Shown here piece by piece: positions 1 through 7,911 of a stretch of 64,000 nucleotides of DNA (position 1 is its first letter; each line of letters opens with the position of its first letter). The notes below the pieces were generated by a model. The model did not search any database. It was not told where the DNA came from and saw nothing but the letters and a program-made list of their open reading frames with translations. The stretch comes from Streptomyces bicolor (GTDB lineage: Bacteria > Actinomycetota > Actinomycetes > Streptomycetales > Streptomycetaceae): NCBI RefSeq assembly GCF_000719285.1, contig NZ_JOFS01000011.1, forward strand, positions 62,001-126,000, written 5' to 3'. A program made the translations under genes and the position numbers.

Positions 1-113
1 TGAGCCTGGTCAGCGCGGCCCTCAAGGCCCATCAGAACCGGCCGTCCCCCGCCGGGCACCCGGCAGGGGACGAGTGCAACTTCCGTCGCGTGACGGTGCT
101 GCCCCGGGGCTAG
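1..113 (+). CDS. C-terminal end of an unidentified CDS (cut by window edge)
   Basis: An open frame runs from the window edge to a TAG at 111-113 and gives the last ~36 residues of a protein, ending VTVLPRG. The codons have the G/C-rich third positions expected of a real gene. The fragment is too short to assign a family. It converges on the PPK2 gene, leaving only 14 bp between the two stop codons. Confidence 0.45.
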   Translation, partial: SLVSAALKAHQNRPSPAGHPAGDECNFRRVTVLPRG

Positions 114-127
114 GACCTGCCCTGCGG

Positions 128-1021
128 TCAGCGCTCGTCCGCGGAGTCGTCCTCCCCCGCCTCCAGCAGACCCGCGGCCGCGCCGACGATCCGGGGATCG
201 GGGGTGCCGACGACCTCCTCGTCCTTGTCGGCGTAGTCGAAGCGGGCCAGCACACTGCGCATGGCCTCGACGCGGGCGCGCTTCTTGTCGTTGCTCTTCA
301 CCACCGTCCAGGGCGCGTGCTCGGTGTCCGTCTCGCGGAACATGGCGACCTTGGCGGCGGTGTAGTCGTCCCAGCGGTCCAGGGAGGCCAGGTCCATGGG
401 GCTGAGCTTCCACTGCCGTACGGGGTCGACCTGGCGGATGGTGAACCGGGTGCGCTGCTCGCCCTGGGACACCGAGAACCAGAACTTGACCAGGTCGACG
501 CCGTCGTCGACGAGCATCCGCTCGAAGGCGGGGGCCTGCCGCATGAAGCGCCGGTACTCGTCGTCGCTGCAGAAGCCCATCACGCGCTCCACGCCGGCCC
601 GGTTGTACCAGGACCGGTCGAACAGCACGATCTCACCCGCGGTCGGCAGATGCTCGACGTACCGCTGGAAGTACCACTGGCCGCGCTCGCGCTCGGTCGG
701 CTTCTCCAGCGCCACGACGCGGGCGCCGCGCGGGTTGAGGTGCTCCGTGAAGCGCTTGATCGTGCCGCCCTTGCCGGCTGCGTCCCGTCCCTCGAAGACG
801 ATGACGAGACGCCGGCCGCTCTCCTTGATCCAGCTCTGCAGCTTCAGCAGCTCGATCTGCTGGAGCCGCTTGTGCCACTCGTACTCGGGGCGCTCCATGC
901 GCTGCTCGTACGGGTAGTTCTCCCGCCAGGTGTCGACGGGGCTGCCGTCCGGCCTGATCAGGACGGGGTCGTCCTGATCGGTGTAGTCGACGCGCAGCCC
1001 TGACAACAGTTCCGTATCCAT
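128..1021 (-). CDS. ppk2: Polyphosphate kinase 2 family protein (PPK2)
   Basis: A 297-aa cytoplasmic PPK2-family kinase, which transfers phosphate between polyphosphate and nucleotides. Visible motifs are the Walker A loop GRDAAGKGG (about residues 78-86), the Walker-B-like DRSWYNRAG (from 135), and the conserved EKPTERERGQWYFQRY block between them. The ATG at 1021 (MDTELLSGL) is preferred over an in-frame ATG at 1069, because the family starts close to this point and the extra 16 residues look unrelated. It stands alone on the minus strand, 51 bp downstream of the pectate lyase start region reading order. Whether it makes NTPs or consumes them (class I, II or III) cannot be told from sequence alone. 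Confidence 0.93.
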   Translation of the reverse strand: MDTELLSGLRVDYTDQDDPVLIRPDGSPVDTWRENYPYEQRMERPEYEWHKRLQQIELLKLQSWIKESGRRLVIVFEGRDAAGKGGTIKRFTEHLNPRGARVVALEKPTERERGQWYFQRYVEHLPTAGEIVLFDRSWYNRAGVERVMGFCSDDEYRRFMRQAPAFERMLVDDGVDLVKFWFSVSQGEQRTRFTIRQVDPVRQWKLSPMDLASLDRWDDYTAAKVAMFRETDTEHAPWTVVKSNDKKRARVEAMRSVLARFDYADKDEEVVGTPDPRIVGAAAGLLEAGEDDSADER

Positions 1022-1072
1022 ACAGCAATGCAAGCGAGCGCTTTCGTACGCCCGGCGAACCCCAGGCAAAGA

Positions 1073-2101
1073 TCAGCTATAGGTGACGTCCGACGCGCTG
1101 TACCGGCAGTACACGCCGTCCGATCCGCTGCCGGTCCTGCTCGGCTCGTCCCCGCTGTCGTTGCCCCGGAAGCGGTCGCAGACGGTGATGTCCCTGCCGC
1201 CGTCACCGGTGATCGTCACGCCCGACAGGGTGGCCGTGTCGCCGTAGTTGGCGTTGATCCCGGCGATGGCGCCGCCGGTGCCGGTCACCCTCACCTGGCT
1301 GATGACGACGTGGCGTTCGTACTGGGTGTCGCAGTTGCCGCACGAGCGGTAGAGCTTGCCGAAGTCCGCGACCTGGAAGTCCCGGATGGTCACGGTGCCG
1401 GCGCCGTTGTGCTGGAAGACCTTGTCGTCCGCGTGCCGGGCACCGCCGCCGAGGACGCGGTACGTCGCCGACGCGGACGCGCCCTTGAAGGTCGCCGCGT
1501 CCTCGCCGACGTCCTCCCACCACACGTTCTGCAGGGTGCAACTGCCCAGGCAGTGCACTCCGTCGGCGGCCGGGGCGCCCAGGATCACGTTCTTCAGAAT
1601 CGCCCCCTCGGCGAGTTCGAAGAGCGGGTCCTGGTCCTCGTCCTGACCGTCGCCGCCGAGGGCGCCTGAGCCCTGGAACCGCTTGAGGCCGCCGTCGTAG
1701 CTGCCGGAGACCTGGATGGTGGCGGTCACCGGCCGGTCGGTGGTGGGGGTGGGCCAGGCGGCGACGCCGGTGGCGGGGCGGGCGGCGGCGGTCGGCTTCG
1801 CGGAGGGGGTGGTGTGCTTGCGGGGCGATGCCTTCGAGGGGGACGGGGACGCCGACGACTTGGACGGCGACGGGGAGGCGGAGGCCGAGGTGGGCGTCGA
1901 GGACGTGGCCGGGCGGGGGCCGCCCGCCTCCAGAAGCGTCGAGTGCCCGCCCTTCGCCGTGTCCGCCCCCGAGTCGGGCCTGGCCATCAGCAGTACCGCG
2001 CCCGCGACCAGGGCGATGGCCAGGGCGCCGATCACCAGGGGGCGGCGGTCGGGTCTCCTACGGTGCTGACTGCGCCTGCGCGAAGGCGTTCTGGTGCTCA
2101 T
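1073..2101 (-). CDS. Secreted or membrane-anchored pectate lyase, PL3 family
   Basis: A 342-aa protein. An Arg-rich N-terminus is followed by one hydrophobic segment (about residues 22-40, signal anchor or signal peptide), then a low-complexity Ser/Pro/Lys/Thr linker (about 55-110), then a single PL3-like beta-helix domain (about 115-342). Supporting stretches are GAILKNVILGAPAADGVHC, WWEDVGEDAATFKG and the Cys-containing SCGNCDTQYERHV, all typical of family 3 lyases that cut polygalacturonate by beta-elimination. The catalytic domain appears complete. No carbohydrate-binding module is present. It probably acts outside the cell on plant pectin. The linker length suggests tethering to the surface, but cleavage of the N-terminus cannot be excluded. 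Confidence 0.87.
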   Translation of the reverse strand: MSTRTPSRRRSQHRRRPDRRPLVIGALAIALVAGAVLLMARPDSGADTAKGGHSTLLEAGGPRPATSSTPTSASASPSPSKSSASPSPSKASPRKHTTPSAKPTAAARPATGVAAWPTPTTDRPVTATIQVSGSYDGGLKRFQGSGALGGDGQDEDQDPLFELAEGAILKNVILGAPAADGVHCLGSCTLQNVWWEDVGEDAATFKGASASATYRVLGGGARHADDKVFQHNGAGTVTIRDFQVADFGKLYRSCGNCDTQYERHVVISQVRVTGTGGAIAGINANYGDTATLSGVTITGDGGRDITVCDRFRGNDSGDEPSRTGSGSDGVYCRYSASDVTYS

Positions 2102-2184
2102 GCGGTGGCTCTCGTTCGGTCTCGGGGAGGCGGCGGGAAGCCCCCTCGCCCCACAGTCGCCGCCGACCGCTCACAGGTTGCCGA

Positions 2185-2646
2185 TCACTTTCCCGCCTCG
2201 ACGAGCCGGGCGAGGTTCGCCAGCGCCATGCGCGTACCGGTCTCGTTGTCCTGCTCGGGCACCACGTCGGGAACCCCCTCGTGCACGATGAGGACATCCG
2301 TGCCGCCGTCGGCGTCGGTGAGGGTCGTGGTCATCGTCATCGTGCCGCGCAGCGCGGGGTCGTCGGTCTCGAACTCGACCTCCTCGACGACCTGTTCGTC
2401 CGGCACGAGCCGCACGAAACGACCGTGGTAGGTGTCGGTGTGCGCATCAGACTTGCCGGTGCCGGTCGGCACGTCATAGGTGAGCGAGACCCGGAACGCC
2501 CCGCCCTCCCTGCCGTCGAACTCGTGCACCCGCGCGGTCATGCCGTCCGGCACCCGCCACTTCGCCACGGCGTCCGCGTCCAGCAGAGCCCGGTAGACCG
2601 CCGCCCGCGAGGCGTTCACATGCCGGGAGACCCGCGTCGAGTACAT
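2185..2646 (-). CDS. SRPBCC / AHSA1-like domain protein
   Basis: A 153-aa single-domain protein of the START/Bet v1-like (SRPBCC) fold, AHSA1 subfamily. Typical features are the N-terminal RVSRHVNASRAAVYRALLDADAVAKW, the central GREGGAFRVSLTY beta strands, and the C-terminal helix MALANLARLVEAGK. These proteins bind small hydrophobic ligands or serve as polyketide-cyclase-like folds, and the ligand cannot be predicted. The ATG at 2646 gives the normal family start; the longer frame to 2715 adds 23 unrelated residues. It follows the MarR gene on the same strand with a gap of 56 bp and may be co-transcribed with it. Confidence 0.85.
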   Translation of the reverse strand: MYSTRVSRHVNASRAAVYRALLDADAVAKWRVPDGMTARVHEFDGREGGAFRVSLTYDVPTGTGKSDAHTDTYHGRFVRLVPDEQVVEEVEFETDDPALRGTMTMTTTLTDADGGTDVLIVHEGVPDVVPEQDNETGTRMALANLARLVEAGK

Positions 2647-2702
2647 GGCCTCACGATAGTTGCGGTGCCCCAGAGCGGCAGGTGGAACAGACCCGGCCCG
2701 CT

Positions 2703-3128
2703 TCAGCCCTCCCAATGAGCCAGTGCCCGCATCGCCGCCGCCGTGCGCGTGAAGCCGTCCTCGCCGAGCAGCGCCCGCGCCTCGGCGTTGAACCGGTCGA
2801 CCTCCGGCTGCGCGGAGTCCAGCGCGGCGGCCCCGTCGCCGGTCAGCTCCAGCACCACCGCCCGGTGTTCCCGGGGATGCGCCCGCTTGACGACCAGACC
2901 GGCCGCGGTGAGCCGTCCGACCAGCCCGGTGACGGCGGACTCGCGCAGCCCGAGGGTGTGGGCCAGCCGCTGCTGGGTGATGCCCGGCTCGTCCCGGATC
3001 GCGAACAGCGCGCCGAGCTGGGCCGTGGTGATCCCGGCGGCGGCCAGCAGGCGCCGGTCGGAGGCGGTGCGCAGTTGGTGCGCGGCCCGCTGGAGCAGGA
3101 AGAACAGACGCTGATCGGGCTCGGGCAT
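2703..3128 (-). CDS. MarR-family transcriptional regulator
   Basis: A 141-aa winged-helix regulator. The core ITTAQLGALFAIRDEPGITQQRLAHTLGLRESAVTGLVGRLTAAG is the MarR helix-turn-helix plus the start of the wing, with VKRAHPREHRAVVLELT forming the wing strands. The start at 3128 (MPEPDQ) is taken as the family start. It is divergent from the amidohydrolase gene at 3209, and a near-perfect dyad (3166-3187) lies between them, so it likely represses itself and that gene until a small aromatic or hydrophobic ligand binds. Ligand unknown. Confidence 0.92.
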   Translation of the reverse strand: MPEPDQRLFFLLQRAAHQLRTASDRRLLAAAGITTAQLGALFAIRDEPGITQQRLAHTLGLRESAVTGLVGRLTAAGLVVKRAHPREHRAVVLELTGDGAAALDSAQPEVDRFNAEARALLGEDGFTRTAAAMRALAHWEG

Positions 3129-3165
3129 GGACCGATGTTGACAGACGCGGCGGGCCGCCGCCATG

Positions 3166-3187
3166 CTCACTTCACTGGTGAAGTGAG
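3166..3187. promoter_or_regulatory. Candidate MarR operator, 22-bp dyad
   Basis: The arms CTCACTTCAC and GTGAAGTGAG are perfect 10-bp inverted repeats separated by 2 bp. The site lies between the divergent marR-like gene and the amidohydrolase gene, 22 bp ahead of the latter's ATG and overlapping where its promoter should be. Size and position fit a MarR dimer site. Confidence 0.82.
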
Positions 3188-3208
3188 GTGTTGGGAAAGG
3201 CCGAGTCC

Positions 3209-4021
3209 ATGCCCGTCATCGATGCCTGGATGCAGCATCCGACGCCGCGTCACGCCAACCACGAGATGTTCGAGTCACTTCGCCGCTGGACCGGCATGCG
3301 AACGCTCGACCAGCCGCTGCCCGTCGAGGTCACGGTGGCCGCGCTGGAGGCCGCGGATGTGGAGGTCGGCCTCGCGGCGGCCTGGTACGGGCCGCAGGGC
3401 GCGCTGATCGACAACGACGAGGTGGCCGCCTTCGTCGAGGAGTCCGGCGGGCGGCTGCGCGCTGTGGCGGGCGCCGACCTCGCCCGGCCCATGGCCGCAG
3501 TGAGGGAACTGCGGCGCGCCGTCGGCGAGTTGGGCTTCGTGGCGCTGCGCGTCATCCCGTGGCTGTGGGGACTGCCGCCCACCGACCGGCTGTACTACCC
3601 GCTGTACGCCGCCTGCGTGGACCTGGGCGTGCCGTTCTGCACGCAGGTCGGGCACACCGGCCCGCTGCGGCCGTCGGAGACGGGGCGGCCGATCCCGTAC
3701 ATCGACCAGGTCGCGCTGGACTTCCCCGAGCTCACGATCGTGTGCGGGCACATCGGCTACCCCTGGACGAGCGAGATGATCGCGGTCGCCGACAAGCACG
3801 AGAACGTCTTCATCGACACCAGCGCCTACACCGCCCACCGCTATCCGCCGGAACTGGTGGAGTACCTGCGCGGCCGGGGGCGCCGGAAGGTCCTGTTCGG
3901 CTCCAACTACCCCATGATCACGCCGAGTCGGGCTCTGCAGCACCTGGACGCCCTGAAGCTGGACGAGGAGACGCGGGAGCTGTTCCTGCACGGCAACGCC
4001 CGCCGCGTCTTCGCCCTCTGA
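3209..4021 (+). CDS. Amidohydrolase-family TIM-barrel protein (COG2159-like)
   Basis: A 270-aa protein with the amidohydrolase_2 layout: VIDAWMQHP at the N-terminus, GFVALRVIPWLWGLPP, the barrel strand IVCGHIGYPW, DTSAYTAHRYP and a terminal FGSNYPM followed by a LFLHGNARRVF helix. Normal decarboxylase members carry an N-terminal HxH metal pair and a GSD or GTD aspartate. Here these are AxM and GSN, so metal binding and classical hydrolase chemistry are doubtful. The ATG at 3209 is preceded by GGGAAAGG at a good distance. It is divergent from marR and shares its operator, so it is probably the regulated target. The substrate is unknown. Confidence 0.82.
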   Translation: MPVIDAWMQHPTPRHANHEMFESLRRWTGMRTLDQPLPVEVTVAALEAADVEVGLAAAWYGPQGALIDNDEVAAFVEESGGRLRAVAGADLARPMAAVRELRRAVGELGFVALRVIPWLWGLPPTDRLYYPLYAACVDLGVPFCTQVGHTGPLRPSETGRPIPYIDQVALDFPELTIVCGHIGYPWTSEMIAVADKHENVFIDTSAYTAHRYPPELVEYLRGRGRRKVLFGSNYPMITPSRALQHLDALKLDEETRELFLHGNARRVFAL

Positions 4022-4052
4022 CACCCGGCCCGCCGGGAACCTCTCCCGCGAC

Positions 4053-5381
4053 TCAGCGCACGAGACAGGGCCGCTTCGCGTCGAAGGTCCAGCCCTCGAT
4101 CAGGTACTGCATCCCGGCTGCGTCGTCGCGGCCCGACAAGGCCTTCTCCTTGTACAACTCGTGCGCGGCGAGGAGCCGTTCCCTGTCCAGGCGGACCCCC
4201 AGTCCGGGCGTGTCCGGTACGGCGATCTCGCCGCCGCTGATCGTGGGCGGTTCAACGGTGAGCCGTTCCCGTCCCTCCTGCCAGATCCAGTGCGTGTCCA
4301 GGGCGTTGTACTCACCGGGGGCGGCCGCTCCGCAGTGGACCATCATCGCCAGGGAGATGTCGAAGTGGTTGTTGGAGTGGCAGCCCCAGGTCAGCCCCAT
4401 CACGTTGCAGAGCTGGGCGACCCGTACCGATCCCCGCATGGTCCAGAAGTGCGGGTCGGCCAGCGGGATGGACACCGACTGCAGGGCCAGGGCGTGGGTG
4501 AGCTGGCGCCAGTCCGTGGCGATCATGTTGGTCGCCGTGGGCAGTCCCGTGGCCCGGCGGAACTCGGCGAGGATCTCCCGGCCCGAGTAGCCGCCCTCCG
4601 CCCCGCAGGGGTCCTCCGCGTAGGCGAGCGTGCCGGCGAGGGGGCGGCACAGCTCGACGGCCTCGCGCAGGGACCAGGCGCCGTTGGGATCGAGGGTGAT
4701 CCGCGCCTCGGGGAACCGCTCCTTGAGCGCCCGTACGGCCTCGACCTCCTCCGCACCCGGCAGGACACCGCCCTTGAGCTTGAAGTCGCTGAAGCCGTAG
4801 TGGTCGTAGGCGGCCTCGGCCTGCCGGACGATCGCCTCGGGGGTCAGCGCCTCCTCGTGCCGGATCCGGTACCACTCGACGGGCGAGTCCGGGTCGCGGA
4901 CGTAGTCGAGGTCGGTGCGGTCCGGGTCGCCGACGTAGAAGAGGTAGCCGAGCACCCGTACGGCGTCGCGCCGTTGGCCGTCGCCGAGCAGGGCGGCGAC
5001 GGGCACCTCCAGGTACTGGCCGAGCAGGTCGAGGAGGGCCGACTCCACGGCGGTGACCGCGTGCACCGTCGTGCGCAGGTCGAAGGTCTGGGCGCCGCGA
5101 CCGCCCGAGTCGCGGTCGGCGAAGGCCGCCTCGATCGTACGCAGGACGCGGTTGTGGTCGCCGACGCGGGTGCCGACGACGAGGGGTGCGGCGTCGCGCA
5201 GGGTCCGGGTGATCTTCTCCCCGCCGGGGACCTCGCCGAGGCCCGTACGGCCCTCGGAGTCCTCCAGGACGACGACGTTGCGCGTGAAGCAGGGGGCGTG
5301 GGCACCGGAGAGGTTGAGGAGCATCGAGTCGCGGCCGGCGACGGGCCAGACGGAGAAGCGGGTGACGACGGGCTGGCTCAT
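4053..5381 (-). CDS. gudD: D-glucarate dehydratase
   Basis: A 442-aa enolase-superfamily enzyme that dehydrates D-glucarate to 5-keto-4-deoxy-D-glucarate in hexarate catabolism. Every catalytic residue known for the E. coli enzyme has a counterpart at a constant offset of four: Lys201/Lys203 (FKLKGG), metal ligands Asp231 (TLDPNGAW), Glu256 (YAEDPCG) and Asn285 (ATNM), Asp309 (LADPHFW) and His335 (WGCHSNNHF). The frame is open much further upstream, but the ATG at 5381 gives the family length. It lies 37 bp downstream of the broken GntP permease and presumably shares its promoter near 6721. Confidence 0.95.
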   Translation of the reverse strand: MSQPVVTRFSVWPVAGRDSMLLNLSGAHAPCFTRNVVVLEDSEGRTGLGEVPGGEKITRTLRDAAPLVVGTRVGDHNRVLRTIEAAFADRDSGGRGAQTFDLRTTVHAVTAVESALLDLLGQYLEVPVAALLGDGQRRDAVRVLGYLFYVGDPDRTDLDYVRDPDSPVEWYRIRHEEALTPEAIVRQAEAAYDHYGFSDFKLKGGVLPGAEEVEAVRALKERFPEARITLDPNGAWSLREAVELCRPLAGTLAYAEDPCGAEGGYSGREILAEFRRATGLPTATNMIATDWRQLTHALALQSVSIPLADPHFWTMRGSVRVAQLCNVMGLTWGCHSNNHFDISLAMMVHCGAAAPGEYNALDTHWIWQEGRERLTVEPPTISGGEIAVPDTPGLGVRLDRERLLAAHELYKEKALSGRDDAAGMQYLIEGWTFDAKRPCLVR

Positions 5382-5418
5382 GACGGGAAGTGCCGTTCTC
5401 GTGAGGGCGGGCAAGAGG

Positions 5419-6698
5419 TCAGACATTGAGGGCGTCGAGGACCCGTTCCAGGACCAGTACGCCACCGAGGCCGAGGATCGCGAGCACCGTCGTGTAGGTG
5501 GTGCGCGCCTTGATGGCGTCCAACACGGACAGGTTGAAGTACTCCTTGAACATCCAGAAGCCCGGGTCGTTGACATGCGAGAAGGCGATCGATCCGCAGG
5601 AGACGGCGAGGACCATCACCTCGGGGTGGACGCCGCTGCCGGCGAGCAGGGGCAGGGCGACGCCGGAGGCGGTGACGACGGCGACGGTCGCGGAGCCGAG
5701 GGCCACGCGGAGGATGGCGGCGATCAGCCAGGCCAGGACGATCGGGGAGACGGACCAGCCGTCCGTCGCGTCCTTGATGTAGTCGGATATGCCGCCCTCG
5801 ACGAGGACGTTCTTGAAGGCGCCGCCCGCGCCGATGACGAGCAGGATCATCGCCATCGCCTGCGCTGCCTCCTTGCACGAGGCACCGACCTCGGCCAGGC
5901 CGCGGCCGATGCGCGGGCCGAACGCCCAGACCGCCACGAGCAGGGTGAGCAGCAGCGCGATCGGCGCCGAGCCGATGAAGGCGACGAAGTGCAACGGGCC
6001 GCTGTCACCGGAGGCCGCCAGGTCGGTCACCGCGGCGCCGGCGATCAGCACCACCGGCAGCAGGGCGACGGACAGCGACCAGCCGAGGCCGGGCATCTCG
6101 TCGTCCTCGAAGACCCGCTCGCTCACCAACCCCTTGGGGATGGACGGGTTCATCGCCCGGACGAAGGGGAGGCGCGGCCGCAGCAGGGCGATGCACGCTC
6201 CGATCGGGACGGCGACGAACAGGCCGTAGAACAGGGTCAGTCCGACGGACGCGTGGAAGGTGGCGGCCACCGCCGTGGGGCCGGGGTGCGGCGGCAGGAA
6301 GCTGTGCATGGTGGACAGGGCGATCGACATGGGCAGCCCCACCCACAGCAGGTTGGCCCGGGTGGCCCGGACGAGGGTGAACGCGATCGGCACGATGATG
6401 ACGAAGGCCACCTCGTAGAACATCGTCACGCCGATGAGCATGGCCGTCAGCACCATGGCCACCTGGACCCAGCGGGGCCCGCACACGGCCAGGAGCCTGC
6501 CGGCTATCCGCTGGGCGGCGCCGGAGTCCCCATAACCGGCCGACCATGGCACCGAGACCGATGGTGAGCATGGTGTCGCCGGTCTGGTCGCCGATGCCCT
6601 CGGCGAGGACGTCCGGGATCTTCTCCAGGCCGATCCCCTGCACCAGGCCGACGCCCACGGCCACCAGGAGCAGGGCGGCGAAGCCGTTCAGCCCACTG
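5419..6698 (-). pseudogene. GntP-family gluconate/hexarate permease, frameshifted and 5'-truncated
   Basis: The frame from 6540 down to 5419 encodes a long GntP-type protein (SGAAQRIAGRLLAVCGPRWVQ, HSFLPPHPGPTAVAATF, a long series of membrane segments, [20 protein letters not shown]). The preceding part (NGFAALLLVAVGVGLVQGIGL through GAMVG) lies in another frame, and the two join at about 6529-6536 if one base is added back. In addition, the first ~20 residues expected upstream of NGFAALLL are absent: that frame meets a TAG about 33 bp upstream with no ATG or GTG between. A strong GGAGG at about 6704-6708 remains. The gene is either dead or affected by a sequencing error, but the missing N-terminus argues for real damage. 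It sits directly upstream of gudD. Confidence 0.8.
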
Positions 6699-6720
6699 AA
6701 TGGGATCCTCCATGAAGACG

Positions 6721-6740
6721 CCGTCTACATGTGAAGACGG
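6721..6740. promoter_or_regulatory. Dyad upstream of the gntP-gudD unit, candidate operator
   Basis: A perfect inverted repeat, CCGTCT-N8-AGACGG, whose spacer itself contains ACATGT. It sits just upstream of the ribosome-binding site of the permease remnant, in the AT-rich stretch that should hold the gntP-gudD promoter. The layout fits a GntR- or IclR-type operator, but no regulator gene is adjacent. Confidence 0.5.
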
Positions 6741-6788
6741 AGATTATGATCGCGGATGGCTGAGGTCAATGGGTCTGCGCCCGTGGAT

Positions 6789-7256
6789 TCAGTCGTCGGC
6801 CGCCGCGGAGGCCTGCCAGCCCCTCCAGTGCAGGACGGTGATCACGATCACCGGTCCGTCCGGCGGTTGCCGCTCGTACCGGGGGTACTTCTGCCGCAGC
6901 AGTTCGATCGCGGCGGCGTATTCGCCGGATTCGTCCCGTACGTCGGGCGCGCCGGGCGTGTCGGGCGGCAGGATGCGGGCGCCCCCGTCCGCCCTGACCC
7001 ACCACAGACGGTCCCAGTCGTCGTCGTACTCGTCCGCCAGCAGACAGACGGCCGGACTGACCGCGATGTTGCGCAGCCGCCTGAGCCGCCGCGACCGCTT
7101 CGGCTTGCCGTCCACCGCGGTGACGATCTCGTCGCCGCGCACCGCGAACACGACCGGCACCAGATGCGGACGGCCCTCGGGGTCGACCGTCGCCAGCCGC
7201 GCGACGGGTGCCCCGGCGAACCGGCCGCGCGCCTCGCCCTGCGCCATGTCCGGCAT
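6789..7256 (-). CDS. PPOX-class F420-dependent oxidoreductase (Rv0121-like)
   Basis: A 155-aa split beta-barrel flavin/deazaflavin-binding protein. The RFAGAPVARLATVDPEGRPHLVPVVFAV start, the KPKRSRRLRRLRNI phosphate-binding basic strip, and the CLLADEYDDDWDRLWWVRADG core match the TIGR03668-type family of small F420-binding oxidoreductases. The start ATG at 7256 is chosen because the longer frame is otherwise a shadow of the archease gene. It is divergent from archease, with a GGGTACCC sequence (7298-7305) between them. The physiological substrate is unknown. Confidence 0.85.
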   Translation of the reverse strand: MPDMAQGEARGRFAGAPVARLATVDPEGRPHLVPVVFAVRGDEIVTAVDGKPKRSRRLRRLRNIAVSPAVCLLADEYDDDWDRLWWVRADGGARILPPDTPGAPDVRDESGEYAAAIELLRQKYPRYERQPPDGPVIVITVLHWRGWQASAAADD

Positions 7257-7358
7257 GTCGGCTCCTTCGGTCCTGGCGGTACGCCGTGCCCCGACTCGGG
7301 TACCCCTATCCGTGTAACGCCCTCTTCGGGGGATGACTCGGCGGATCAGGTGGTGTCG

Positions 7359-7814
7359 ATGGTCGGAGACCCGGACGACGACATCCAGACACGTCGTAGC
7401 GGCGGCAGCGGCCATCGGGCGGTGCCGCACACGGCCGACGTGCGGATCGAGGCGTGGGCCGTGAGCCGGGAGCGCTGCCTGGTGGAGGCCGCGCTCGGGA
7501 TGGTGGAGTGCTTCGCGGACGTCACTGCCGTACGGCCCACCTCGGTGGAGCGGGTGCGGTTCGTGGAGGACAGCGACGAGGACCTGCTGACGGCACTCCT
7601 CGACGAAGTCGTCTTCCGCCTCGACGTGGACGGCCGGGTCCCCGTCGACCTGGAGGCCGACACCACGGACGGCGACCTCGACGTGCGGCTCGCGCTCGCC
7701 GATCTGGCGGACGTGGAGGTCACGGGCGCCACACCGAAGGGCATCTCCTGGCACGGGCTGCACATCGGGCCGGGTCCCTACGGGTGGTCGTGCGCGGTGA
7801 CCGTGGACGTGTGA
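7359..7814 (+). CDS. Archease family protein
   Basis: A 151-aa protein of the archease family, the small acidic cofactor that helps RtcB ligases undergo guanylylation and turnover. Family signatures are the HTADVRIEAWAVSRERCLVEAALGM start, the acidic run EDSDEDLLTALLDEVVFRLD, and the end KGISWHGLHI...CAVTVDV. The ATG at 7359 has AGG eight bases upstream; a GTG at 7353 is an alternative. It is convergent with the RtcB gene, 97 bp apart, so the pair are neighbours but not one operon. Confidence 0.9.
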   Translation: MVGDPDDDIQTRRSGGSGHRAVPHTADVRIEAWAVSRERCLVEAALGMVECFADVTAVRPTSVERVRFVEDSDEDLLTALLDEVVFRLDVDGRVPVDLEADTTDGDLDVRLALADLADVEVTGATPKGISWHGLHIGPGPYGWSCAVTVDV

Positions 7815-7911
7815 GTCGCGTGAGGCGTACGGCCGTACGGCCACCGTGAAAGCCCTACGACCGTACAGCCGCCGCGCAAGGCATACGACGCATACGACCG
7901 CCCACGCGACC

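Noticed and set aside
1..113. Possible LeuA C-terminal (dimerisation) domain at the window start
   Set aside because: A weak ALVSA-type resemblance only; 36 residues are not enough to name the family.
7815..7910. GTCGCGTG/CACGCGAC inverted repeat between archease and rtcB
   Set aside because: The loop would be about 80 nt, too long for a terminator; probably chance in GC-rich DNA.
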